This document shows, one piece after another, positions 1 through 5,517 of a DNA stretch of 5,610 nucleotides. This DNA is from Gammaproteobacteria bacterium (lineage in GTDB: Bacteria > Pseudomonadota > Gammaproteobacteria > SZUA-152). How positions within the stretch are numbered: position 1 is the first letter of the stretch; every line of letters begins with the position of its first letter. The notes below the pieces were generated by a model. That model ran no database searches. It was given only the letters and a program-made list of their open reading frames with translations, and was not told where the DNA came from. The stretch covers positions 1-5,610 of the forward strand of contig JAUWVK010000108.1 of the NCBI GenBank assembly GCA_030617485.1. The letters run 5' to 3'. Both the position numbers and the translations under genes were made by a program.

Positions 1-158
1 TTGAAGCACTGCACTACCGGGTCGATTTGCGCATATTCTTTCGATAAATCACGAAATTGATTTTGATCGCTCATCACGTCGGGGTCGGCTAGCAATGCGC
101 TGATTTCTTCAAGGCGATCCGAAATAGTTTCCAGTTTGGTGTGAATAGATGGTTTCAT
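1..158 (-). CDS. prfA: Peptide chain release factor 1, N-terminal part
   Basis: RF1 reads UAA and UAG on the ribosome and releases the finished polypeptide. Only the first 52 codons plus 2 nt are present; the gene runs off the left edge. The translation begins MKPSIHTKLETISDRLEEIS and continues with ALLADPDVMSDQNQFRDLS and KEYAQIDPVVQCF. It matches, residue by residue, the N-terminal helical domain that I recall from E. coli RF1 (MKPSIVAKLE..., REYAQLSDVSRCF). The PxT anticodon-mimic loop and the GGQ catalytic motif lie outside the window. The ATG at 158-156 is chosen because the family starts MKPSI. No strong Shine-Dalgarno precedes it (the upstream bases read CACGATAATAAA). It lies 90 bp downstream of the hemA stop in the same direction, with no terminator visible between them, so co-transcription from hemA is likely, as in many gammaproteobacteria. 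Confidence 0.95.
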   Translation of the reverse strand, partial: MKPSIHTKLETISDRLEEISALLADPDVMSDQNQFRDLSKEYAQIDPVVQCF

Positions 159-248
159 TTTATTATCGTGTTGTTAAAGAAGGTTTACGAAGCAGAGTTT
201 TTAGACTTAAGTGTTGTCAGGAACAGCTGGTGGGGGTTTTAAGCTTAA

Positions 249-1517
249 CTAAAGGTCTCGGCTTTTAAGGTCAAACAGTTCCTGTGCAGTTTCGAAAATA
301 TCATCACGACTATCGTAACCTGCTTTTTTAAGCATTACGCTGGGTGTGTGGATGAGTTTGTTGGTGAGGCGATTGGCCAGTTCAGCCATAATTTGCTCGG
401 GGTCTTTGCCGCTTTGCAACAAGTGTAACGCTCGTTCTAGTTCCTCATTGCGCTGTTCTTCTGCATTATGTCGTAGAGCGCGAATGGTGGATACGGCATT
501 GAGTGATTGCAACCAATGCATGAAGTGCGATACCTCGGCATCAATTATTTCTTCTGCTTGCTGAGCGGCTTCCTGTCGTGAACGCAACCCTTCCTGAATA
601 ATGTCCTGCAAGTCATCAACTGTGTAGAGATAGACATCATTGAGTTCGCTGACTTCAGCTTCAATATCGCGCGGCACAGCGATATCGACCATTAGCATGG
701 GCTTATGTTTACGTTTCTTAAGCGCACTTTCCACGCTGCCCTTGCCCAGCACGGGTAGCGGGCTGGCGGTAGAGGAAATTACAATATCAGCCTCCGCCAG
801 ATGCTGGGTTATTTCGGTCAGGGAAATAGCGTAGGCGCCAAATTCTTCGGCCAGAGCGTGGGCATTCTCCACTGTGCGGTTAGCGATAATCATGCGGCCA
901 ATATTATTTTGGTGAAGATGGCGTGCTGCCAGCTCTATGGTTTCGCCAGCACCAATGAGTAGCGCGGTCTGTTGTGGAAAATCACTGAATATTTGTTTGG
1001 CCAGGCTAACGGCAGCAAAGGCGACCGATACAGCGCTGGCGCCAATGGCGGTATCAGTGCGTATCTGTTTAGCTACTGAAAAAGTGTGCTGGAATAAGCG
1101 GTCTAATTGTCCACCCATGGTGCCGGCAGCGGTGGCGGCAGAATAGGCATCTTTAATCTGGCCGAGAATCTGGGGCTCGCCCAGCACCAGCGAATCCAGC
1201 CCGCTGGCGACGCGCAACATGTGACGGACGGCATCTTCGTTCGGGTGCAGGAAAACATAGGGTTCAATGTCCTGTTTTTCGAGCTTGTGATATTCTCGAA
1301 ACCAATCGACAATGGCTGCGTCATCCTTTGGGTTGGTGCCAAAATCACAATAGAGCTCGGTGCGATTGCAGGTTGAAACAATAGCTGCTTCCTGGACGTT
1401 GGCACGTTCCACCAGGTCTTTCAGGGCTTCGGCGACTTTACCCGGGGCAAACGCAACCCGCTCCCGGATATCGACCGGGGCAGTTTTATGGTTTATTCCG
1501 AAGGCTAAAAGTGGCAT
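249..1517 (-). CDS. hemA: Glutamyl-tRNA reductase
   Basis: Cytosolic enzyme that reduces Glu-tRNA(Glu) with NADPH to glutamate-1-semialdehyde, the first committed step of C5-pathway tetrapyrrole (haem) synthesis. The 422 residues are a normal full length. The N-terminal catalytic domain begins MPLLAFGINHKTAPVDIRER and has STCNRTELY at 48-56, with the catalytic Cys50 that forms the glutamyl thioester. His99 and the signature GLDSLVLGEPQILGQIKDAY follow at 106-125. The NADPH-binding domain shows LLIGAGET (186-193), ANRTVENA, DIVISSTASP and MVDIAVPRDIE. The C-terminal part (about 320-422) is helical, as expected for the dimerisation domain. The ATG at 1517-1515 is chosen because the family begins M(T/P)LLAxGINHKTAP; its ribosome site is weak. 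It is divergent from the TPR lipoprotein gene and precedes prfA. No key residue is missing. Confidence 0.98.
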   Translation of the reverse strand: MPLLAFGINHKTAPVDIRERVAFAPGKVAEALKDLVERANVQEAAIVSTCNRTELYCDFGTNPKDDAAIVDWFREYHKLEKQDIEPYVFLHPNEDAVRHMLRVASGLDSLVLGEPQILGQIKDAYSAATAAGTMGGQLDRLFQHTFSVAKQIRTDTAIGASAVSVAFAAVSLAKQIFSDFPQQTALLIGAGETIELAARHLHQNNIGRMIIANRTVENAHALAEEFGAYAISLTEITQHLAEADIVISSTASPLPVLGKGSVESALKKRKHKPMLMVDIAVPRDIEAEVSELNDVYLYTVDDLQDIIQEGLRSRQEAAQQAEEIIDAEVSHFMHWLQSLNAVSTIRALRHNAEEQRNEELERALHLLQSGKDPEQIMAELANRLTNKLIHTPSVMLKKAGYDSRDDIFETAQELFDLKSRDL

Positions 1518-1543
1518 GTGTTTCTGTGATACATCGTTGTGGC

Positions 1544-1573
1544 AGTATATGTGAACGTTAAATTTTGAGCGAA
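1544..1573 (-). promoter_or_regulatory. Candidate sigma70 promoter of hemA
   Basis: Read on the minus strand, TTCGCT (1573-1568, 3 of 6 to the -35 consensus) is followed after 18 nt by TATACT (1549-1544, 5 of 6 to the -10 consensus). This would start the transcript about 20 nt before the hemA ATG. The -10 is good and the -35 is poor, so the call rests mainly on the -10 and its position. Confidence 0.35.
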
Positions 1574-1600
1574 CTGGAGCCTGAATACAAGCCTCTATCT

Positions 1601-1628
1601 CATTGATTCATGGATGATTCCATCAATG
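1601..1628. repeat. Inverted repeat between divergent genes
   Basis: CATTGAT (1601-1607) and its exact complement ATCAATG (1622-1628) are separated by 14 nt. An alternative inner stem is ATGGA (1610-1614) / TCCAT (1619-1623) around TGAT. It lies upstream of the hemA promoter candidate and could be a regulator site. No T-tract follows on either strand, so it is not a typical terminator. Function unknown. Confidence 0.4.
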
Positions 1629-1754
1629 TGCTGCTATTAGAGGGTTTAAGTCGAAGATGGCGGGGTCGACATAAATTTAGAATCTGTAGAAATAGTAAGA
1701 AAATTCGGAACTTTTTCTTATATTTTTTGTATAAAAAGCAGGGTTATGGTTAGT

Positions 1755-1783
1755 CTGACTGAGGCTATTGATTGGTTTATTTT
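1755..1783 (+). promoter_or_regulatory. Weak candidate promoter of the TPR-lolB-ispE unit
   Basis: CTGACT (1755-1760, 4 of 6) and TATTTT (1778-1783, 4 of 6) are spaced by 17 nt. The transcript would begin roughly 50 nt before the ATG at 1839. The region is A+T-rich, so chance matches are common; TATAAA at 1730-1735 is an alternative -10. Confidence 0.2.
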
Positions 1784-1838
1784 TTAGATACTGCCAGTCA
1801 TTTCTTAATAATGTAGGTTACAAAGGTGTGAAATACGC

Positions 1839-3587
1839 ATGCTAAGGGTTTTTTATCTCGTTACGGGTCTTTCCTTGTTATTGCTTGGAGGCTGCGCAGT
1901 TTCGCCCGAAATTGATTCTTCTAATACTGCTGGTTCTTCTTCCTCTGGGGCTGATCAGCATGCCGCTTCGAAATATGCCGAAGAAACGCTTCCCGCTGCT
2001 GATTTTCCACCACAGGTTTTATATCAATTATTGGTGGCCGAGCTAGCCGGTCAGCGTGGTCAGCTGGATGTCGCTGTTAGCAATTACCTGGCTGCAGCAA
2101 AAGACTCGCAGGAACCGGCAATCGCAGCAAGAGCGGCCCGTATTTCGATGTTTACCCAGTCATTAAACGAAGCATTAGAAGCTGCTGAGTTGTGGGTAAA
2201 GCTTGCCCCCGAAAACCCGGATGCTCGAAGGGCGTTGGCCCCATTATTGCTGACCTTTGGTCGAGCGCCAGAGGCAGTGCAACAGTATGAACGGTTTATC
2301 GAGCTCTCTGCCAACAAGCCAGACAGAGGTTTTTCGCAAATTTCGGCTCAGTTATCGCGTGACAAAAACAACATTGCTGCGTTGTCTGTAATGGAAAAGC
2401 TGCTGGCGCAAAATAACAACCTGCCCCATGCCTGGTTAGCGCATGCTCAGTTGGCCATGCATCAGGTCAATTTGAAGCTGGCGTTAAAGTCAGTCGATCA
2501 TGCTCTGGATTTAAAAAGCCATTGGGCTCCCGCAGTGGTTTTGCGGGCGCGGATTCTTGGGTTGCAAGGTAACAAGCAGGCAGCACTTGAATACCTTGAA
2601 GATGAGCGTGGTGATGCGCTTGAAAATGATATTGGTGTAGGGCTGAGTTATGCCCGCATGTTGACTGAGGTTGAGCAATTCAAAAAGGCGCGTGATGAGT
2701 TTGAGCGTCTGACCGCGCTTGAGCCCAGGAATCCGGATGTGGTTTATGCGGCGGGTGTGCTGGCCTTGCAGCTTAAAGATTATGATCAGGCAGAAAAGCG
2801 TCTTAAGCGAGTATTGAGTTTAGGCTCCCGGACTCTGGGGGCTCATTTTTATCTTGGTCGTCTGTATGAGAAAAAAGATAACTTTACGCTGGCTTTAAAA
2901 CACTTTCTTGCTGTGCGTCATGGCGAATTTTACCTGGGTGCTCAGACTCGTGCCGCCAGTTTGCTAGCGGAATTGGGTCGGCTTGAAAAAGCACAGGATT
3001 TATTGCATTCGCTTCGTGTATCCAACGCTCAGGAGAGAATCAGAGTTTATCTGGTGGAGGCAGAATTGCTGCGCAAGGCTGGGAAAGTCAAAGAGGCTCT
3101 GGATTTCCTTACCGCGAAGCTGGAAGAAGTACCGGATAATACCTCCTTGCGTTATGCGCGGGCACTAATGGCTGAAAAAATGGGTGAGCTGGAAATCGCT
3201 GAAAAGGATTTGCTCGCCATCATTGAGCGTGAGCCAAGTAATGCACAGGCATTGAATGCGCTAGGTTACACTCTGGCAGACCGCACGCAGCGATTTGACG
3301 AAGCTCTAGGTTATATTGAAAGAGCCCTGGTCGTGAAGCCGGAAGACGCTGCTATCATCGATAGCATGGGTTGGGTTCAGTACCGCATGGGTAATCACGA
3401 AAAAGCGGTGGAACTTTTGCGCCGGGCTATGAAATTAATCCAGGATGTTGAGATTGCGGCTCACCTGGGTGAGGTTTTATGGTCCATGGGCGATAAAGAG
3501 GGTGCGCTGGAGGTGTGGGAAAAGGCTTTGCAGGAAAACCCAAACCATAAGGTGTTGAATGAAATAATGAAGCGATTTGGTTTGTGA
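1839..3587 (+). CDS. TPR-repeat lipoprotein, probably outer membrane
   Basis: Lipoprotein of 582 residues, mostly tetratricopeptide repeats, with no enzymatic motif. It begins MLRVFYLVTGLSLLLLGGCA: a basic n-region, a hydrophobic core and a lipobox Leu16-Gly17-Gly18-Cys19. Ala at +2 (not Asp) predicts Lol-dependent export to the outer membrane. A Ser/Ala-rich linker (about 20-50) precedes helical repeats from about 60. The clearest TPR units are at about 299-366 and 434-570, including NALGYTLADR and DSMGWVQYRMGNHEKAVELL. This C-terminal pair is typical of the family found between hemA and lolB in Pseudomonas-type genomes. The ATG is supported by the signal peptide and by AAAGGTG 10 nt upstream. 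The stop overlaps the lolB start by 4 bp, so translation is probably coupled. It is most likely a scaffold for envelope protein complexes, but its partner is unknown. Confident in the class, not in the role. Confidence 0.92.
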   Translation: MLRVFYLVTGLSLLLLGGCAVSPEIDSSNTAGSSSSGADQHAASKYAEETLPAADFPPQVLYQLLVAELAGQRGQLDVAVSNYLAAAKDSQEPAIAARAARISMFTQSLNEALEAAELWVKLAPENPDARRALAPLLLTFGRAPEAVQQYERFIELSANKPDRGFSQISAQLSRDKNNIAALSVMEKLLAQNNNLPHAWLAHAQLAMHQVNLKLALKSVDHALDLKSHWAPAVVLRARILGLQGNKQAALEYLEDERGDALENDIGVGLSYARMLTEVEQFKKARDEFERLTALEPRNPDVVYAAGVLALQLKDYDQAEKRLKRVLSLGSRTLGAHFYLGRLYEKKDNFTLALKHFLAVRHGEFYLGAQTRAASLLAELGRLEKAQDLLHSLRVSNAQERIRVYLVEAELLRKAGKVKEALDFLTAKLEEVPDNTSLRYARALMAEKMGELEIAEKDLLAIIEREPSNAQALNALGYTLADRTQRFDEALGYIERALVVKPEDAAIIDSMGWVQYRMGNHEKAVELLRRAMKLIQDVEIAAHLGEVLWSMGDKEGALEVWEKALQENPNHKVLNEIMKRFGL

Positions 3588-4222
3588 CCCGATCGCTGAT
3601 TTTCCTCTTTGCCCTGACTCTGGGCGCCTGCGCCACAACACCTCCCCTCATAGAATACTCATCAGAGCCACCCTCTACGGAGCAGCTACGAGCCTGGCAG
3701 CAGCATCGTCAGCTTGTGGATCAAATTACAAGCTGGACACTGGCAGGGCGTATTGTTGTTAACACGGAAGATGATGGCTGGAACGGCGAATTACACTGGT
3801 CGCAACGTGTTGATGGCTATGGGATTCAGTTTAGTGCGCCCTTTGGGCAGGGCGCATTTAAGATAGACAGTGATGAGACAGGCGTTGAAATGCGTTTTTC
3901 CGACGGCAAAACATTTCAGGCAGCCGATGCTGAGTCTTTATTGCTCGAGCAGTTGGGGTGGAATTTTCCGATAAGCGGATTTCAATACTGGGTGACCGGT
4001 GTACCGAAACCAGGGGCTGAGTCTGTGTTGAATTACAGGCTGGATGGTCGTCTGGCCAGCCTGAGGCAAAACAAATGGCGGGTCACGTTCCCGGAGTATG
4101 CCACCATTGGTGGTGTGATGATGCCGCGTAAAGTTTTTCTTGAAAACCATGAACTCAGTGTGCGGCTGGTGGTTGACCTCTGGGTATTGAATCGAGCTAC
4201 CGAAAAAGGCGCCTTGCTTTAG
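3584..4222 (+). CDS. lolB: Outer-membrane lipoprotein receptor LolB
   Basis: LolB accepts lipoproteins from the periplasmic carrier LolA and inserts them into the inner leaflet of the outer membrane; it is itself a lipoprotein. The 212 residues are close to the usual length. MTRSLIFLFALTLGACATTP gives a lipobox Leu13-Gly14-Ala15-Cys16. The following segments match the LolB beta-barrel: WTLAGRIVVN (51-60), GELHWSQ (68-74), APFGQGAFKI (85-94, at or near the protruding loop whose hydrophobic residue helps membrane transfer in E. coli), DAESLLLEQLGWNFP, the YWVTGVP motif, NKWRVTFPEY and a C-terminal LVVDLWVLN. The start is GTG at 3584, overlapping the preceding TGA by 4 bp (GTGA). No strong Shine-Dalgarno is visible, which supports translational coupling. 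ispE begins 11 bp after its TAG stop. Confidence 0.95.
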   Translation: MTRSLIFLFALTLGACATTPPLIEYSSEPPSTEQLRAWQQHRQLVDQITSWTLAGRIVVNTEDDGWNGELHWSQRVDGYGIQFSAPFGQGAFKIDSDETGVEMRFSDGKTFQAADAESLLLEQLGWNFPISGFQYWVTGVPKPGAESVLNYRLDGRLASLRQNKWRVTFPEYATIGGVMMPRKVFLENHELSVRLVVDLWVLNRATEKGALL

Positions 4223-4233
4223 GCAGCGACATC

Positions 4234-5103
4234 ATGAATATTTCAGGTCTGCAAGATTTGCCCATCTGGCTGGCACCAGCCAAACTCAATCTTTTTCTTC
4301 ATATTACTGGTGTCCGTCCCGACGGCTATCATGACCTGCAAACGGTGTTTCAGTTTCTCGATTTCAGCGATGAACTGCAGTTTCAGACTCGAGATGATGG
4401 CCAGATTTGCCGTGTGAATGATATTCCGGGTGTGCCTGAGGCCGAAGATCTGGTGGTGCGTGCGGCACATTTGCTTAAAAGTGAGACAGGTTGCGGATTG
4501 GGTGCCGATATTCGGGTACAAAAGAATTTGCCCATGGGCGGGGGGCTTGGGGGCGGTAGTTCTGATGCGGCCACCACGTTGGTGGCGCTGAATCAGCTAT
4601 GGGGGCTAGAGCTGGACGAGGATTCTCTGGCGGATCTGGGGCTGCAATTGGGCGCGGATGTGCCCGTGTTTGTCCGGGGTCAGTCGGCCTGGGCTGAAGG
4701 GGTCGGTGAACATCTACAGCCAGTCACATTATCCGAGCCCTGGTTTGTGGTTTTAGTGCCCAAAGTTAATGTTTCTACAGCAGATTTGTTCAATGATCCG
4801 CAATTGACACGGGACTCCGCACCCATCAAAATACGCGGCTCACTTGAGGCGCATGGTGTTGATACCTCAGGTAACGAATTTAGCAACGTTTTTGAGCCAG
4901 TCGTGCGGAAAAAATATCGCGAAATCGATGAAGCGATTACCTGGTTAAATAGGTTTTCCCAAGCACGATTAACCGGCACCGGGGCCTGTGTTTTTGCAGC
5001 CTTTGATGAAGAGGCCAAAGCTTGGGAAGTTGCGACACAGGTTGAAGATCGTTGGGGTGTATTTGTTGCCCGAGGCTGTAACCGGTCTCCGCTGTTTGCC
5101 TAA
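4234..5103 (+). CDS. ispE: 4-diphosphocytidyl-2-C-methyl-D-erythritol kinase
   Basis: GHMP-family kinase that phosphorylates CDP-methylerythritol with ATP at the 2-hydroxyl, the fourth step of the MEP pathway to IPP and DMAPP; cytosolic. The 289 residues are a normal length. PAKLNLFLHITG carries the catalytic Lys17 (E. coli Lys10), followed by RPDGYHDLQTVFQFLDF. The ATP-binding loop PMGGGLGGGSSDAA spans 100-113. LGADVPVF contains Asp142, which corresponds to catalytic Asp135 of E. coli by the same offset of 7. The C-terminal GHMP motif is RLTGTGACVFAAF. The ATG at 4234 has AGGCAG (4221-4226) upstream, overlapping the lolB stop, and gives an N-terminus 7 residues longer than that of E. coli. 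It is the last protein gene of the cluster, and tRNA-Gln starts 58 bp after its stop. Confidence 0.98.
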   Translation: MNISGLQDLPIWLAPAKLNLFLHITGVRPDGYHDLQTVFQFLDFSDELQFQTRDDGQICRVNDIPGVPEAEDLVVRAAHLLKSETGCGLGADIRVQKNLPMGGGLGGGSSDAATTLVALNQLWGLELDEDSLADLGLQLGADVPVFVRGQSAWAEGVGEHLQPVTLSEPWFVVLVPKVNVSTADLFNDPQLTRDSAPIKIRGSLEAHGVDTSGNEFSNVFEPVVRKKYREIDEAITWLNRFSQARLTGTGACVFAAFDEEAKAWEVATQVEDRWGVFVARGCNRSPLFA

Positions 5104-5128
5104 AAGTAAAAAGTGAAAGTTAGAGTAA

Positions 5129-5159
5129 AAGTTAAACAGTTTTAAGTTAGACAGGTTTT
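5129..5159 (+). repeat. Imperfect tandem repeat between ispE and tRNA-Gln
   Basis: Two adjacent near-copies of 15-16 nt: AAGTTAAACAGTTTT (5129-5143) and AAGTTAGACAGGTTTT (5144-5159). They differ by one substitution and one extra G. Upstream, 5101-5128 is a low-complexity run of AAAGT-like units. No convincing terminator or tRNA promoter is visible here, so the tRNA may be read through from ispE. Confidence 0.6.
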
Positions 5160-5161
5160 AT

Positions 5162-5236
5162 TGGGCCGTCGCCAAGCGGTAAGGCACTGGGTTTTGATCT
5201 CAGCATGCGCAGGTTCGAATCCTGCCGGCCCAGCCA
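5162..5236 (+). tRNA. tRNA-Gln (anticodon UUG)
   Basis: A complete 75-nt cloverleaf with encoded CCA. The acceptor stem TGGGCCG (5162-5168) pairs fully with CGGCCCA (5226-5232); the U1-A72 pair is typical of bacterial tRNA-Gln. The D arm is GCCAAGCGGTAAGGC (5171-5185). The anticodon stem CTGGG (5187-5191) / CTCAG (5199-5203) has one G-T pair. The loop TTTTGAT puts TTG at 34-36 (5194-5196), which reads CAA. The variable loop has 5 nt. The T arm is GCAGG-TTCGAAT-CCTGC (5209-5225), the discriminator is G5233 and CCA is at 5234-5236. The position between ispE and prs is the same as in Pseudomonas. Confidence 0.98.
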
Positions 5237-5242
5237 TAATTT

Positions 5243-5269
5243 TTTACAACCGTAAACACAGGTTATAAA
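5243..5269 (+). promoter_or_regulatory. Candidate promoter downstream of tRNA-Gln, reading toward prs
   Basis: TTTACA (5243-5248, 5 of 6 to the -35 consensus) and TATAAA (5264-5269, 5 of 6 to the -10 consensus) are spaced by 15 nt, slightly short; ATAAAT one base on would give 16. Transcription would begin near 5276 and run through the structured element into prs, giving a leader of about 240 nt. A long prs leader is known in E. coli. The -10 lies in the loop of the dyad 5249-5279. Confidence 0.35.
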
Positions 5270-5279
5270 TGTTAACGGT
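5249..5279. repeat. Dyad overlapping the candidate promoter
   Basis: ACCGTAAAC (5249-5257) and GTTAACGGT (5271-5279) are inverted repeats matching at 8 of 9 positions with a 13-nt spacer. No T-tract follows on either strand, so it does not look like an intrinsic terminator. Its overlap with the -10 candidate suggests an operator, but I cannot assign a regulator. Confidence 0.45.
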
Positions 5280-5282
5280 AGG

Positions 5283-5307
5283 TAGCTAAGCTGGCAGGAT
5301 TTGAACC
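5283..5307 (-). repeat. Inverted partial copy of the tRNA-Gln 3' end
   Basis: Read on the minus strand this 25-nt stretch matches tRNA-Gln 5212-5236 (T stem and loop, acceptor 3' strand, discriminator, CCA) at 20 of 25 positions. All five differences are transitions (G to A or C to T relative to the tRNA). No 5' half of a tRNA follows on that strand, so it is not a tRNA gene. It forms the left end of the element at 5283-5465. Confidence 0.8.
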
Positions 5308-5390
5308 ACTTTTTATATAAAAGTAGTGTTCGACCGATCTCGCGCAGCGAATCGGAACAGCGAAGCTGGCCCGTAGGGTGAGGGGCGCGA

Positions 5391-5431
5391 CTGCATGGAT
5401 GCAGGAGGTAGAGCAACGCAGGAGCAGTTGC
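5391..5431 (+). ncRNA. Pair of hairpins with GGA in the loop (possible CsrA/RsmA-type sites)
   Basis: CTGCA-TGGA-TGCAG (5391-5404) is a perfect 5-bp stem with loop TGGA. GCAACGC-AGGA-GC(A)GTTGC (5413-5431) is a 7-bp stem with one bulged A and loop AGGA. CsrA/RsmA proteins are known to bind GGA in hairpin loops, and further GGA triplets occur at 5404-5406 and 5435-5437. This is a resemblance only: GGA is common in G-rich DNA, and transcription of the element is not shown. Confidence 0.3.
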
Positions 5432-5446
5432 CGAGGAGTCCCGAGT

Positions 5447-5465
5447 AATCCTGCCGGCCTAGCCA
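5447..5465 (+). repeat. Direct copy of the tRNA-Gln 3' end (att-like)
   Basis: AATCCTGCCGGCCTAGCCA repeats tRNA-Gln 5218-5236 with a single C-to-T change (18 of 19), at an offset of 229 bp. Similarity stops at both edges (upstream CCGAGT against GGTTCG). Duplication of a tRNA 3' end is the usual mark left by tyrosine-recombinase integration at a tRNA gene. Here it also acts as the right arm of the inverted repeat closing the element. Confidence 0.8.
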
Positions 5466-5517
5466 GAAGAATCAGTTATCAGACATTAGTCGCTGGTAAT
5501 TAGTAGAGGGGTGTAGC

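Larger units (their letters stand above)
1518..1838. other. Divergent intergenic region hemA / TPR lipoprotein
   Basis: This 321-bp A+T-rich gap has no credible ORF and must carry the promoters of both divergent units. On the minus strand a good -10 (TATACT) lies close to hemA. On the plus side are weak candidates: CTGACT-N17-TATTTT at 1755-1783, and an isolated TATAAA at 1730-1735 without a clear -35. A dyad lies at 1601-1628. The TPR gene has a ribosome site AAAGGTG at 1822-1828, 10 nt before its ATG. I see no RNA gene and no terminator. Confidence 0.7.
5283..5465 (+). repeat. Structured MITE-like or leader element with tRNA-Gln-derived inverted ends
   Basis: The terminal inverted repeats 5283-5301 and 5447-5465 would pair over 17 of 19 positions (one G-U, two C-A mismatches), closing a structure of about 183 nt. 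Inside is a string of small hairpins: ACTTTT/AAAAGT (5308-5324); CCGAT+TCGC / GCGA+ATCGG with one bulged C (5334-5355); CAGC-GAA-GCTG (5358-5368); GCCC-GTA-GGGT (5369-5379); CTGCA-TGGA-TGCAG (5391-5404); and GCAACGC-AGGA-GC(A)GTTGC (5413-5431). The interior is more G+C- and purine-rich than the flanks and has no credible ORF. It could be a small non-autonomous repeat, a remnant of an element integrated at the tRNA, or a structured RNA in the prs leader. I recognise no named family. The right end is an 18/19 copy of the tRNA 3' end. Confidence 0.65.

Noticed and set aside
1103..1405. Minus-strand 100-codon ORF within hemA
   Set aside because: It is another frame of hemA, which has all its family motifs in its own frame; no start site or family resemblance supports it.
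3427..3651. Minus-strand 74-codon ORF across the TPR/lolB junction
   Set aside because: It is opposite two confident genes, has no ribosome site and resembles no known protein.
4536..4557. G-quadruplex or regulatory G-run
   Set aside because: The G-runs encode the glycine-rich GHMP ATP-binding loop of IspE and are explained by protein constraint.
4680..5018. Minus-strand 112-codon ORF inside ispE
   Set aside because: It is an antisense shadow of a full, well-conserved ispE, with low-complexity composition.
5249..5279. Intrinsic terminator of tRNA-Gln
   Set aside because: The stem is not followed by a T-tract on either strand; the only T-run (5240-5245) precedes it on the plus strand.
5249..5279. 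PurR operator upstream of prs
   Set aside because: The known PurR box is a compact 16-bp palindrome; here the arms are separated by 13 nt and do not fit that consensus.
5283..5307. A second tRNA gene on the minus strand
   Set aside because: Only the T-arm/acceptor 3' portion is present. No D arm, anticodon stem or 5' acceptor strand can be found beyond 5308.
5147..5416. Minus-strand 89-codon ORF containing GRQDSNLR and SKPSALPLGD
   Set aside because: It is antisense to tRNA-Gln and the repeat element. GRQDSNLR is the well-known artefact of translating the complement of a tRNA T arm/acceptor; there is no protein family here.
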